A stretch of 12,111 nucleotides of DNA from Bryobacteraceae bacterium. Its GTDB lineage: Bacteria > Acidobacteriota > Terriglobia > Bryobacterales > Bryobacteraceae. Below the pieces are notes generated by a model. That model was not told where the DNA came from and did not search any database. It saw nothing but the letters and a program-made list of their open reading frames with translations. Position 1 is the stretch's first letter, and every line of letters begins with the position of its first letter. The DNA is taken from NCBI GenBank assembly GCA_030044325.1, contig JASHWA010000027.1:1-12111 (forward strand). Reading direction: 5' to 3'. Shown here piece after piece: positions 1-7,100 of the stretch. Position numbers and translations under genes: made by a program.

Positions 1-375
1 ATCGATTCTCCGTCGAGCCTTCGCGATCTGATCGCTCGCGTCAATACCGTCCGCCGTGAAAACCTCGCGCTTCAAAGCGACCGCGGTCTTCACTTTCACG
101 ATACCGATAACCCGGAAGTCATCTGTTACTCGAAAACCACCGCGCATTACGCCAATACTATTCTCGTGCTTGTAAACTTGGACCCTCTTCACAAACAATC
201 AGGTTTCGTGAATCTGGATTTACCCTCACTAAGCCTGAACCTGGACCAATCCTTCGAAGCTTTGGATTTGCTTTCCGGCGAACTCTATATCTGGCAGGGG
301 TCGCGAAACTACTACGAGCTGACTCCGGCGATTCGGCCTGCGCATATCCTGCGCCTTCATCCGCGGAGCGCATAA
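1..375 (+). CDS. glgE: GlgE, alpha-1,4-glucan:maltose-1-phosphate maltosyltransferase (C-terminal 124 residues, 5' truncated)
   Basis: The reading frame is open from base 1 and ends at TAA 373-375. GlgE (GH13_3) transfers maltosyl units from maltose-1-phosphate to the non-reducing ends of alpha-1,4-glucan in the cytoplasm. The visible part is the end of the catalytic region plus the C-terminal beta-sandwich. It shows NPEVICYSKTT, then ILVLVNLDP, then DLLSGELYIWQGSRNYYELTP and a terminal PAHILRLH, all in the order usual for the GlgE C-terminus. The catalytic residues lie upstream of the window. The next gene is the fused TreS-maltokinase, which makes the GlgE substrate, and this context supports the call strongly. 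The stop directly abuts the next start codon, so the two are almost certainly co-transcribed. The main alternative, another GH13 enzyme, fits the context less well. Confidence 0.9.
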   Translation: MDSPSSLRDLIARVNTVRRENLALQSDRGLHFHDTDNPEVICYSKTTAHYANTILVLVNLDPLHKQSGFVNLDLPSLSLNLDQSFEALDLLSGELYIWQGSRNYYELTPAIRPAHILRLHPRSA

Positions 376-3300
376 GTGAAACGCCCTGGCAGCGCCACCG
401 AACCTCTGTGGTACAAAGACGCGGTTATCTATGAGCTCCACGTTCGCGCCTTTGCCGACGGAAACAACGACGGCGTCGGCGACTTTCCCGGACTGATTGA
501 GAAACTCGACTACCTTCAGGATCTGGGCGTCACCTGTCTGTGGCTTCTTCCCTTTTTCCCCTCGCCTCTTCGCGACGATGGCTACGATATCTCGGATTAT
601 CTGAACATTCACCCGAACTACGGCACGCTCGAGGATTTCGAGGCTTTTCTGGCCGCCGCTCACCAGCGCAGCCTTCAGGTCATGATCGAGCTGGTGATGA
701 ATCACACCTCCGACCAGCATCCCTGGTTTCAAGCCGCCCGCAACGCCCCGGCCGGCTCGCCTGAGCGCGATTTCTACGTCTGGAATGACAACGATCAGAG
801 ATATCGTGACGCCCGCATCATATTCACCGATACCGAAAAATCAAATTGGACCTGGGACCCCGTCGCCAAAGCCTATTTCTGGCATCGCTTCTTTTCTCAT
901 CAGCCCGATCTCAATTACGACAATCCCCGCGTCGTCGAGGAAATGCTGAAAATCCTCCGTTTCTGGCTCGATATGGGCGTCGATGCGCTGCGCGTGGACG
1001 CGATTCCCTATTTGGTCGAGCGCGACGGCACCAATTGCGAAAACCTTCCCGAAACTCACGCAATTATTAGAAAGGTTCGCGCCGAGCTCGACCTTAATTA
1101 CGAAAATAGAGCCATTCTCGCCGAAGCCAACCAGTGGCCAAGCGACGTCCGTCCTTATTTCGGCGACGGCGATGAGTGCCACATGGCATTTCATTTCCCG
1201 CTTATGCCGAGAATCTATATGGCTCTGCGCCAGGAAGATCGCCTTCCCATCACCGACATCATGGCGCAGACTCCGGAAATTCCTCCCAATTGCCAGTGGG
1301 CGCTGTTCCTTCGTAATCACGACGAGCTCACTCTTGAAATGGTCACCAGCGACGAGCGTGACTACATGTATCTCGCCTACAGCGCCGATCCGCGCATGCG
1401 CATTAATCTCGGCATCCGCCGCCGCCTGGCTCCGCTGCTCGATAACAACCGCCGCCGCATCGAGCTGTTGAACAGTCTCCTGCTTTCCTTCCCCGGAACT
1501 CCCATCGTTTATTACGGCGATGAGATCGGAATGGGGGATAACATCTATCTCGGCGATCGCAACGGAGTCCGCACTCCCATGCAGTGGAGCGGCGATCGCA
1601 ACGCCGGCTTTTCCCGCGCCAACCCCGCAAGGTTGTACAGCCCCGTGATCATGGACCCGGTCTGGGGTTACCAGGCCGTCAACGTCGAAGCCCAGCAGGG
1701 CGACCCCAGCTCGCTCCTCAACTGGATGCGCAACATGATCGCCCTGCGCAAGCTTTTTCGCGTCTTCGGCAGCGGAACTCTCGAGTTTCTGAATCCCGAA
1801 AATCGAAAAGTGCTGGCCTATTTGCGCCGCTATGAAGGCGAGCAGATTCTCTGCATCGCCAACCTTTCGCGTTTCGCGCAGCCCGTCGATCTCGATCTTT
1901 CCGGCCTGGAGGGCGCCGTTCCCGTGGAAATGCTCGGCTACGTCGAATTTCCGCCCATCACCCGCCAGCCCTATCGATTTACGGTCGGCGCCTACGGTTT
2001 CTTGTGGCTCGAGCTCCATGCCGCCGGACCCGCCGAAACGCAGACCCCCGCGGTCCCCGCCGTGTTAAGCATCGGCGCGGGATGGGCGACGCTGTTTGAA
2101 GGCGCCGCGCATCATCGCTTCGAAACCGTCGTGCTGCCGGATTTTCTCGTGCGGCAGCGCTGGTTCGGCGGAAAATCGCGTCACATCCGCTCCACGCGAA
2201 TCGTCGACTGGACCGGCATAGATCGCCCCAAGGCCGCGCTCGCGCTGGTCCAGGTGCAATACGAAAGCGGCGCTCCGGAGACGTATTTTCTTCCGCTCGC
2301 GGTCGCGCTTGAAAAAGCCGCCGATCACATCCGCGAAAATTTCGGCAACGCGATCGTCGCTCCCATCCTCACCCCCGACGGTCCCGGCGTCTTGCACGAT
2401 GGCATTTTCGACGACGATGCCTGTGCCGCCATCCTCGCGCTCATCGGCGCAAGCCGCGAGCTCGAAACTCGCGCCGGCCGCGTTCGCGGGGAGCCCGGCA
2501 AACTCCTGAACGGCGCCGCTGCCAACCCGCTGCCCATCCGCCGCATCTCTTCCGAGCAAAGCAACTCCTCCGTGGTCTATGGCGATCGCCTGATTCTCAA
2601 ATTTTTCCGCCGCTACCAGCCCGGCCCCAACCCCGATTTTGAACTCGAAAAATATCTGACCGAGCGCGTCCACTTCGACCGCGTTCCTGGCTACGCCGGC
2701 GCGCTCGAATACGTCGACGGTGCCGAACCCGCCACGCTCGCTTTGCTCGAAGCGCTGGTCGAAAACGAAGGTGACGCCTGGCGCTGGACAGTCGAAGAGA
2801 TCGAGCGCTACTTCGAGCTCAGCGCGCCCCACGATTTCCCCTCCGAATTTCAGGCCGAGCTGAACCAGCCCATCCAGTTCTCCGATCAGCCGCTTTCTTC
2901 CTTCGCGCGCGATCACGTCGGACTGTATCTCGATGCCGCCGTCACGCTCGGCCGGCGCACCGGCGAGCTTCATCGTGCCCTCGCCGCGCCCACCGACGAT
3001 CCCGATTTCGCGCCCGAGCCGTTCACCTCCAACGATCTTCACGCGCTCTACACCGGCCTCCGCGCCCACGCCATTCACGTCTTCGACGCGCTCAAGGAAA
3101 ACGTCTCGCGCCTGCCCGATGACACCGTCGAACCCGCCGCGCTCGTGCTCGGCCGCCGCCGCGAAATCCTCGCGCGCCTGCGCACTCTGCAACCCGATTT
3201 GCCCGATTCCGCTCACGGCATGCGCATTCGCATTCACGGCGATTTTCATCTCGGCCAGGTGCTCCGCTCGAAAACCGATTTCGTCATTCTCGATTTCGAA

Positions 3301-3684
3301 GGCGAACCCGCCCGTCCTCTGCGCGAGCGGCGCGCCAAGCAGTCTCCCCTCAAAGACGTCGCCGCCATGCTGCGATCCTTCAGCTACGGCGCCTATGCCA
3401 CCCTGCTCAACTGGTCCGCGCGTCACGGTGAACCCCTGGACAGCCTCGAACCCTGGGCGCGTCTGTGGGAACGCTCCGCTTCTGTCGAATTCCTCCGCGG
3501 ATATCATGAAGCGGCCGCCGGCGCCGGTTTTCTTCCGTCCGGTCCGCGCGAGCTCCACGCTCTGCTCGACGCCTTTCGTCTCGACAAAGCGCTTTACGAA
3601 GTCACTTACGAACTCGATAACCGCCCCGTCTGGGTGCGCATCCCGTTACTGGGAATCATTCTCATGGGAGCCGGTGGAGCATGA
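376..3684 (+). CDS. treS: Trehalose synthase / maltokinase fusion (TreS-Mak)
   Basis: This 1102-residue protein joins two enzymes: TreS (trehalose to maltose isomerisation) and maltokinase Pep2/Mak (maltose plus ATP to maltose-1-phosphate). Residues 1-548 are a GH13 barrel opening with LWYKDAVIYELHVRAF. Its nucleophile is D208 in DALRVDAIPYL, its acid/base E250 in AEANQWP, and its third acid D316 in FLRNHDEL; VMNHTSDQHPWF is at 108-118. A linker at about 549-575 leads to the kinase, which starts with LPDFLVRQRWFGGKSR at 587-602. The kinase has SNSSVVYGDRLILKFFRR at 729-746 (candidate ATP-site K742), the catalytic HGDFHLGQ at 954-961 (D956) and LDFEGEP at 972-978. All key residues of both halves are present. 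Start: GTG 376 follows the glgE TAA with no gap, and GGAG at 365-368 sits 7 nt upstream. Stop is TGA 3682-3684. Fused TreS-Mak proteins of this length are well known. Confidence 0.97.
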   Translation: MKRPGSATEPLWYKDAVIYELHVRAFADGNNDGVGDFPGLIEKLDYLQDLGVTCLWLLPFFPSPLRDDGYDISDYLNIHPNYGTLEDFEAFLAAAHQRSLQVMIELVMNHTSDQHPWFQAARNAPAGSPERDFYVWNDNDQRYRDARIIFTDTEKSNWTWDPVAKAYFWHRFFSHQPDLNYDNPRVVEEMLKILRFWLDMGVDALRVDAIPYLVERDGTNCENLPETHAIIRKVRAELDLNYENRAILAEANQWPSDVRPYFGDGDECHMAFHFPLMPRIYMALRQEDRLPITDIMAQTPEIPPNCQWALFLRNHDELTLEMVTSDERDYMYLAYSADPRMRINLGIRRRLAPLLDNNRRRIELLNSLLLSFPGTPIVYYGDEIGMGDNIYLGDRNGVRTPMQWSGDRNAGFSRANPARLYSPVIMDPVWGYQAVNVEAQQGDPSSLLNWMRNMIALRKLFRVFGSGTLEFLNPENRKVLAYLRRYEGEQILCIANLSRFAQPVDLDLSGLEGAVPVEMLGYVEFPPITRQPYRFTVGAYGFLWLELHAAGPAETQTPAVPAVLSIGAGWATLFEGAAHHRFETVVLPDFLVRQRWFGGKSRHIRSTRIVDWTGIDRPKAALALVQVQYESGAPETYFLPLAVALEKAADHIRENFGNAIVAPILTPDGPGVLHDGIFDDDACAAILALIGASRELETRAGRVRGEPGKLLNGAAANPLPIRRISSEQSNSSVVYGDRLILKFFRRYQPGPNPDFELEKYLTERVHFDRVPGYAGALEYVDGAEPATLALLEALVENEGDAWRWTVEEIERYFELSAPHDFPSEFQAELNQPIQFSDQPLSSFARDHVGLYLDAAVTLGRRTGELHRALAAPTDDPDFAPEPFTSNDLHALYTGLRAHAIHVFDALKENVSRLPDDTVEPAALVLGRRREILARLRTLQPDLPDSAHGMRIRIHGDFHLGQVLRSKTDFVILDFEGEPARPLRERRAKQSPLKDVAAMLRSFSYGAYATLLNWSARHGEPLDSLEPWARLWERSASVEFLRGYHEAAAGAGFLPSGPRELHALLDAFRLDKALYEVTYELDNRPVWVRIPLLGIILMGAGGA

Positions 3685-3742
3685 CTCCTTCCTCCTGCGG
3701 TCTCGCCTCAATATTGATCGAGTCAGCCCGATGCGAGCCGCG

Positions 3743-3757
3743 ACCGCAGGGAGCGGT
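3743..3757. repeat. Short palindromic intergenic repeat in the treS-glycosyltransferase gap
   Basis: ACCGC (3743-3747) and GCGGT (3753-3757) form a 5-bp stem with the loop AGGGA, inside a GC-rich stretch at 3735-3759. From memory, near-identical stretches are very frequent between genes in Acidobacteria, where they produce spurious peptides of the PLPDGRGS type. That link is recollection and was not checked. It lies in the 100-bp gap 3685-3784, and otherwise I see only the doubtful micro-ORF described under findings. It could work as a REP-like element or a weak mRNA-stabilising hairpin inside the operon. Confidence 0.45.
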
Positions 3758-3784
3758 TCTAAAAATCGCTTCCACGCTTGAAAC

Positions 3785-5014
3785 ATGACCGCTCTTGAAG
3801 AAATCCCGCAGCCCACGCGCGAGCGCCTCGATCAGATCGGCGCCGCGGGTCTCGTGGTCGGGCTTCTCGTCCCCGCTCCAGCCGAGACGATCGAATTGGC
3901 CATTGAGCGCGCGCGCGAATCCGCCGCGAAACTCTACACCGCGACCCGCACCGTGGTCCTTTATCCCGCCCTCGACGCCCCGCTCCCCACTCCCGAATCA
4001 GAAACTCTCCGCACAGTCCCTTTCCCGTTCATTTCCGCCGGCCGCTCGCTCGATCCCGCCGAATCCATTCGCGCCGCCTGCGACACCGTCTTTGCCGTCG
4101 CCTCGAATCTCAATGCCCGCGCCATCGCCATCGTCGTTTCCGATCTCGAACACGTCACCGCGCAATGGATCTACAGCCTGGTGCGTCCGATCCTCGAGCT
4201 CGATTTCGATCTCGTTACTCCCTGCTACACGCACGCGAAATTCGAAGGGCTCCTGAACAGCGCCATCGTCTCTCCGCTCACGCGAGCGCTCTACGGCCGC
4301 CGCATCGAGCACCCGCTCGGCCCCGATTTCGGTTTTTCCGTGCGTTTGGCGCGCCACATTTCCGCCCGTTCCGCTCCCTCCGACGGACGCTCCCTCGCCT
4401 CGCTCACCCTCGACGCCATCTGCTACGGTTTCGAAATCTGCCAGGCAACCCTCGGCCTGCGCCGCTACCCCCCCATCGACTGGATGAAGCAAAGCTCGGT
4501 TCTCGTGCAGATCCTCGATCCCGTTTTTCGCGAAATGGAGCATCGCGCCGCGTTTTGGCAGCGCGCCCGCGGTTCGAAACCCGTTCCCGTCTTCGGCGAA
4601 GCCCCCGAAGCCGGCGATTCCCGCTCCGATTCGATCGATCCGCGCCGCCTGTTCGAGTCCTTTGAGCTCGCCTGCCGCAATCTTCAGGACATCTGGGGCG
4701 CGATTCTTCCGCCCGGAACGCTTCTCGAGCTCAACAAACTGGCCCGCGGGCGCCCCGAAGCTTTTTATCTTCCCGATCGCCTGTGGTCGCGCATCATTTA
4801 CGATTTCGCGCTGGGCCATCATCTTCGAGTCCTCAATCCCGATCATCTGCTCCGCGCCATGACCCCGCTGTACCTCGCCTGGGCCGCATCTTACGCGCTC
4901 GAGCCCGATTCGATATCCGGCTCCGCGCGCCTCGAACAACTCGCGCTCGCCTTCGAGCAAGCCAAACCCTACGCCCTGTCGCGCTGGCGCTGGCCCGACC
5001 GCTTCAACCCATGA
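3785..5014 (+). CDS. Divergent GT-A glycosyltransferase, GT81/mannosylglycerate synthase-like
   Basis: This 409-residue cytosolic protein has no signal peptide or membrane segment. The most recognisable part is residues 113-185. VVSDLEHVTAQWI (117-129) occupies the position of the GT-A acidic metal-binding motif. LVTPCYTHAKFEGLLNSAIV and PLTRALYGRRIEHPLGPDFGFS (164-185) then match the pattern of GT81-like enzymes such as glucosyl-3-phosphoglycerate synthase, where IGGDFGFS is more usual. The N-terminal segment IGAAGLVVGLLVPAPAETIELAI (about 18-40) fits the first GT-A strand and helix but lacks the usual PxYNNxxTI signature and the following DGGS-type acidic cluster. Donor and acceptor are unknown; the neighbours suggest a sugar compatible-solute or glucan role (inference). 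It starts at ATG 3785 with no clear Shine-Dalgarno and ends in an ATGA junction with the next gene. An inactive or unusually specific enzyme is possible. Confidence 0.75.
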   Translation: MTALEEIPQPTRERLDQIGAAGLVVGLLVPAPAETIELAIERARESAAKLYTATRTVVLYPALDAPLPTPESETLRTVPFPFISAGRSLDPAESIRAACDTVFAVASNLNARAIAIVVSDLEHVTAQWIYSLVRPILELDFDLVTPCYTHAKFEGLLNSAIVSPLTRALYGRRIEHPLGPDFGFSVRLARHISARSAPSDGRSLASLTLDAICYGFEICQATLGLRRYPPIDWMKQSSVLVQILDPVFREMEHRAAFWQRARGSKPVPVFGEAPEAGDSRSDSIDPRRLFESFELACRNLQDIWGAILPPGTLLELNKLARGRPEAFYLPDRLWSRIIYDFALGHHLRVLNPDHLLRAMTPLYLAWAASYALEPDSISGSARLEQLALAFEQAKPYALSRWRWPDRFNP

Positions 5015-5031
5015 CCTCCAATGGAGCATCT

Positions 5032-5733
5032 ATGTGGCAGCAAGCCCAACAAGCCCTGAATCAATCCATGATCCGCGTTTTAAACGAGCTCGCCAGTCTC
5101 GTTCCCGGCGTCATCGCGCTCGTCGTCGCGGCTCTGTTCTCCGCGCTGCTCGGCGGAATCGCCTACGCCGCCCTTCGCCGGCTTCTCTTCGCCGTCCAGT
5201 TCGACGAGCGCGTCTCCAAATGGGGCCTTCGCTCCATCGTCGAATGGTCGCCGCATAAAAGCCCGTCGCTGCTTTTCGCGCGCAGCGTTTTCTGGGCCAT
5301 CGTTCTCGCCGGATTCTTCGTCGGCGTCGCCGCGTTCGATTCCACGCTCACATCCGAGCTGGTCCTCCAGCTCTTCAACTACCTTCCCAACGTGATCGCT
5401 GCCGCGCTGGTCCTGGCGATCGGGAGCATCATCGCGCGATTCGTCGCCCGCAGCGTCCTGATTGGCGCCGTCAACATGAATCTCCAGTACGCGCGGCTGC
5501 TCAGCGCCGGAGTCAAATGGATGATCATCGTGCTCGCCGTCGCCATGGCGCTCGAGCACCTCGACATCGGCCGCAGCATCGTGAATCTCGCTTTCGGAAT
5601 CATGTTCGGCGGAATCGTCCTCGCGCTCGCGATCGCCGTCGGTCTCGGCTCCAAAGACCTCATCACCCGCTCGCTCACGCGCGAAACCCCCAAGCTCCCC
5701 GTCGAATCCGAGGAGCCGTTCCGCCATTTATAA
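5032..5733 (+). CDS. Five-helix integral membrane protein, MscS-like pore region (conserved TM helix type)
   Basis: This 233-residue inner-membrane protein has predicted helices at about 24-48, 85-103, 116-140, 157-176 and 185-206. The last, rich in Gly and Ala and ending AIAVGLGSKDLI (200-211), resembles the pore helix of small-conductance mechanosensitive (MscS) channels. Only 22 polar residues follow, so the cytoplasmic beta domain and vestibule of true MscS channels are absent. It is closer to the short 'conserved TM helix' proteins often labelled mechanosensitive channels. I chose ATG 5032 because GGAG (5023-5026) lies 5 nt upstream. The in-frame ATG 5011 forms an ATGA overlap with the stop of the glycosyltransferase gene (240 residues) and is a real alternative. 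The tight junction implies co-expression with the trehalose/glucan genes. A role in osmotic response is suggested only by context. Confidence 0.78.
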   Translation: MWQQAQQALNQSMIRVLNELASLVPGVIALVVAALFSALLGGIAYAALRRLLFAVQFDERVSKWGLRSIVEWSPHKSPSLLFARSVFWAIVLAGFFVGVAAFDSTLTSELVLQLFNYLPNVIAAALVLAIGSIIARFVARSVLIGAVNMNLQYARLLSAGVKWMIIVLAVAMALEHLDIGRSIVNLAFGIMFGGIVLALAIAVGLGSKDLITRSLTRETPKLPVESEEPFRHL

Positions 5734-5780
5734 CTGCCGCGCCACCAGTCACGGAGCACGTTCGTCGCTTCACTCGGTGC

Positions 5781-5811
5781 GGCGCGGTCGCGCAGCTCCG
5801 CGAGCCGCGCC
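5781..5811. repeat. Strong GC-rich hairpin between convergent genes
   Basis: GGCGCGG (5781-5787) pairs perfectly with CCGCGCC (5805-5811). Inside, TCGCG (5788-5792) pairs with CGCGA (5799-5803), leaving a 6-nt loop and one bulged G at 5804, so 12 bp in all. It lies in the 127-bp gap between the converging membrane-protein and methyltransferase genes. A REP-like element or a two-way transcription-stop structure are the obvious options. No T-run follows on either strand. Confidence 0.55.
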
Positions 5812-5818
5812 AGTAATG

Positions 5819-5836
5819 GCCCGGGTTTACCCGGGC
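5819..5836. terminator. Perfect 8-bp inverted repeat, candidate bidirectional terminator
   Basis: GCCCGGGT and ACCCGGGC form a perfect 8-bp stem with TT between (or a 7-bp stem with a TTTA loop). It is centred between stop codons facing each other at 5731-5733 (+) and 5861-5863 (-), the expected place for a shared terminator. There is no adjacent U-tract on either strand, so a canonical intrinsic terminator is not established. It could act as an mRNA 3'-end stabiliser or be a repeat element. Confidence 0.45.
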
Positions 5837-5860
5837 TTAGGAGCAGTTTTCACCCGGACA

Positions 5861-6562
5861 CTATTTCGTAAGAATCAAAATATGCTGCCGCGGCAGCCGC
5901 TCATCCACTTTCTTCAAATGAAATCCCTCCGCTTCGAGCTCGATTTTCACCTGCTGAACGCTCATTTTATGTGCTTCTTTGATGGGAACCCTCGGATCTT
6001 CCTTGCGATATTCCACCAGCACCAGCCGCCCGTCGGGCTTCAATTCCTCGCGGAATTTCCTCAGCATCTGCTGCGGCTGCGACATTTCGTGATACACATC
6101 CACCAGCACAATCAAATCCAGCGAATTGCGCGGCAATTTGGGATCGCTCTCCTCCCCGAGCACCGGCTGAATGTTGTCCAGCTTCGCCCGAGCCGCGTTC
6201 TCGCGAAGCCGCCGCAGCATCTCCGGCTGGATATCCACCGCATAAACCCTCCCTTCCGGCCCGACTCGCCGGGCCAGGCGCAGCGTCATATATCCCGTCC
6301 CCGCGCCCACATCGGCGACCGTCATCCCGGATTTCAGATCCAGCGCGTCCAGCGCCTGTTCCGGATGCTCTTCGGCTTCGCGTTCCGGCCGCTCCAGCCA
6401 GTCCGCCCCGGCCGCGCTCATTACCGGCGCGATTTCGCGTCCCGAAACCGGGTGCTCCTGCGGGACCGCGGGCACTCGGGCGAATAGAAGGCACACTGCC
6501 AGCACGAAAAATCGCACTTGCAGCCGTTTCAAATTCCGGTAGAATTGGGTGATAGTCGTCAT
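5861..6562 (-). CDS. Class I SAM-dependent methyltransferase with predicted export signal
   Basis: Taken from ATG 6562 this is 233 residues. The SAM-binding core has motif I VADVGAGTGYMTLRLA at 82-97, an acidic ribose-binding D110 in VYAVDIQPEM, and DLIVLVDVYHEM at 149-160, followed by LKPDGRLVLVEYRKEDPR. The C-terminal part PIKEAHKMSVQQV and LPRQHILILTK are typical of a conserved family with the entry motif ADWLERPEREAEE (54-66). Substrate unknown. The N-terminus LKRLQVRFFVLAVCLLFARVPAVPQ (11-35) looks like a Sec signal peptide, odd for a SAM enzyme. The start is unsure: no Shine-Dalgarno precedes ATG 6562, which overlaps the divergent start codon; TTG 6532 would give a more ordinary signal-peptide start. 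The long upstream extension to 6640 in this frame is not supported. Confidence 0.85.
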   Translation of the reverse strand: MTTITQFYRNLKRLQVRFFVLAVCLLFARVPAVPQEHPVSGREIAPVMSAAGADWLERPEREAEEHPEQALDALDLKSGMTVADVGAGTGYMTLRLARRVGPEGRVYAVDIQPEMLRRLRENAARAKLDNIQPVLGEESDPKLPRNSLDLIVLVDVYHEMSQPQQMLRKFREELKPDGRLVLVEYRKEDPRVPIKEAHKMSVQQVKIELEAEGFHLKKVDERLPRQHILILTK

Positions 6563-7091
6563 GCGGGATGTCTCAATTCGATTACTAGCCTTGTCGCCGG
6601 TTGTTTTTCTTGCCGCTTGTGGTGCCTCCGGCACTTCCAATCGTATCGATTATCAGATGGGCGAGCGCGTCCCGCTCGGCCCGCTCACGTTTAATGTCAT
6701 TGAAACCGTTTGGCGAAGTCAATTGGGTAGCGATTTCTCCGTGCGGACGCCGGATAACCGTTTTCTTCTCGTCTCCCTTTCGGTCACCAACGGCGGCGGA
6801 CGTCAGCTTTCCCTGCCGCTGCTGATGCTCGAAGGCGATAACGGCAAACAGTACCGGGAACTCGACAACGGCGAAGGCTTGGACTCCTGGTTCGGCCTGC
6901 TCCGCTCGATCGACGCCGCGCAGACCCGGCAGGGCCAGCTTTTATTCGATGTTCCACTCGGCGCCTATCGCCTGCGCCTAACCGATGGCGGGGAACCGGG
7001 AAGCGAGAAATATGCCTGGGTCACCATTCCTCTGCGAATTGATCCGCAGGCCGAACCCGGTGCGCTGCCGGAGTCCTCGCCCGGAAAGTAA
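6561..7091 (+). CDS. Exported lipoprotein with DUF4352-like domain
   Basis: This 176-residue protein begins MRDVSIRLLALSPVVFLAACGAS: basic residues, a short hydrophobic stretch and a lipobox LAAC with lipidation cysteine C20. After processing it should be anchored to a membrane facing the periplasm. The mature part (about 33-160) has the layout of DUF4352/Telokin-like domains: MGERVPLGPLTFNVIETVW, then DNRFLLVSLSVTNGGGRQLSL (66-86), a central EGDNGKQY, and a final LLFDVPLGAYRLRLTD and YAWVTIPL. Such beta-sandwich domains have no known enzymatic role. ATG 6561 is chosen over in-frame GTG 6549 because it gives a compact signal and GGTGA (6548-6552) stands 8 nt upstream. The start overlaps the divergent methyltransferase start. 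The next gene follows after 9 nt, so the two are likely one operon. Confidence 0.82.
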   Translation: MRDVSIRLLALSPVVFLAACGASGTSNRIDYQMGERVPLGPLTFNVIETVWRSQLGSDFSVRTPDNRFLLVSLSVTNGGGRQLSLPLLMLEGDNGKQYRELDNGEGLDSWFGLLRSIDAAQTRQGQLLFDVPLGAYRLRLTDGGEPGSEKYAWVTIPLRIDPQAEPGALPESSPGK

Positions 7092-7100
7092 AGGTGTGTC

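Noticed and set aside
841..2019. 392-codon ORF on the minus strand inside treS
   Set aside because: Antisense shadow of a clearly coding frame with strong GC3 bias; the translation has no domain signature.
2065..3558. 497-codon ORF on the minus strand inside the maltokinase half
   Set aside because: Same cause: antisense frame of GC-rich codons. The plus frame holds all catalytic motifs.
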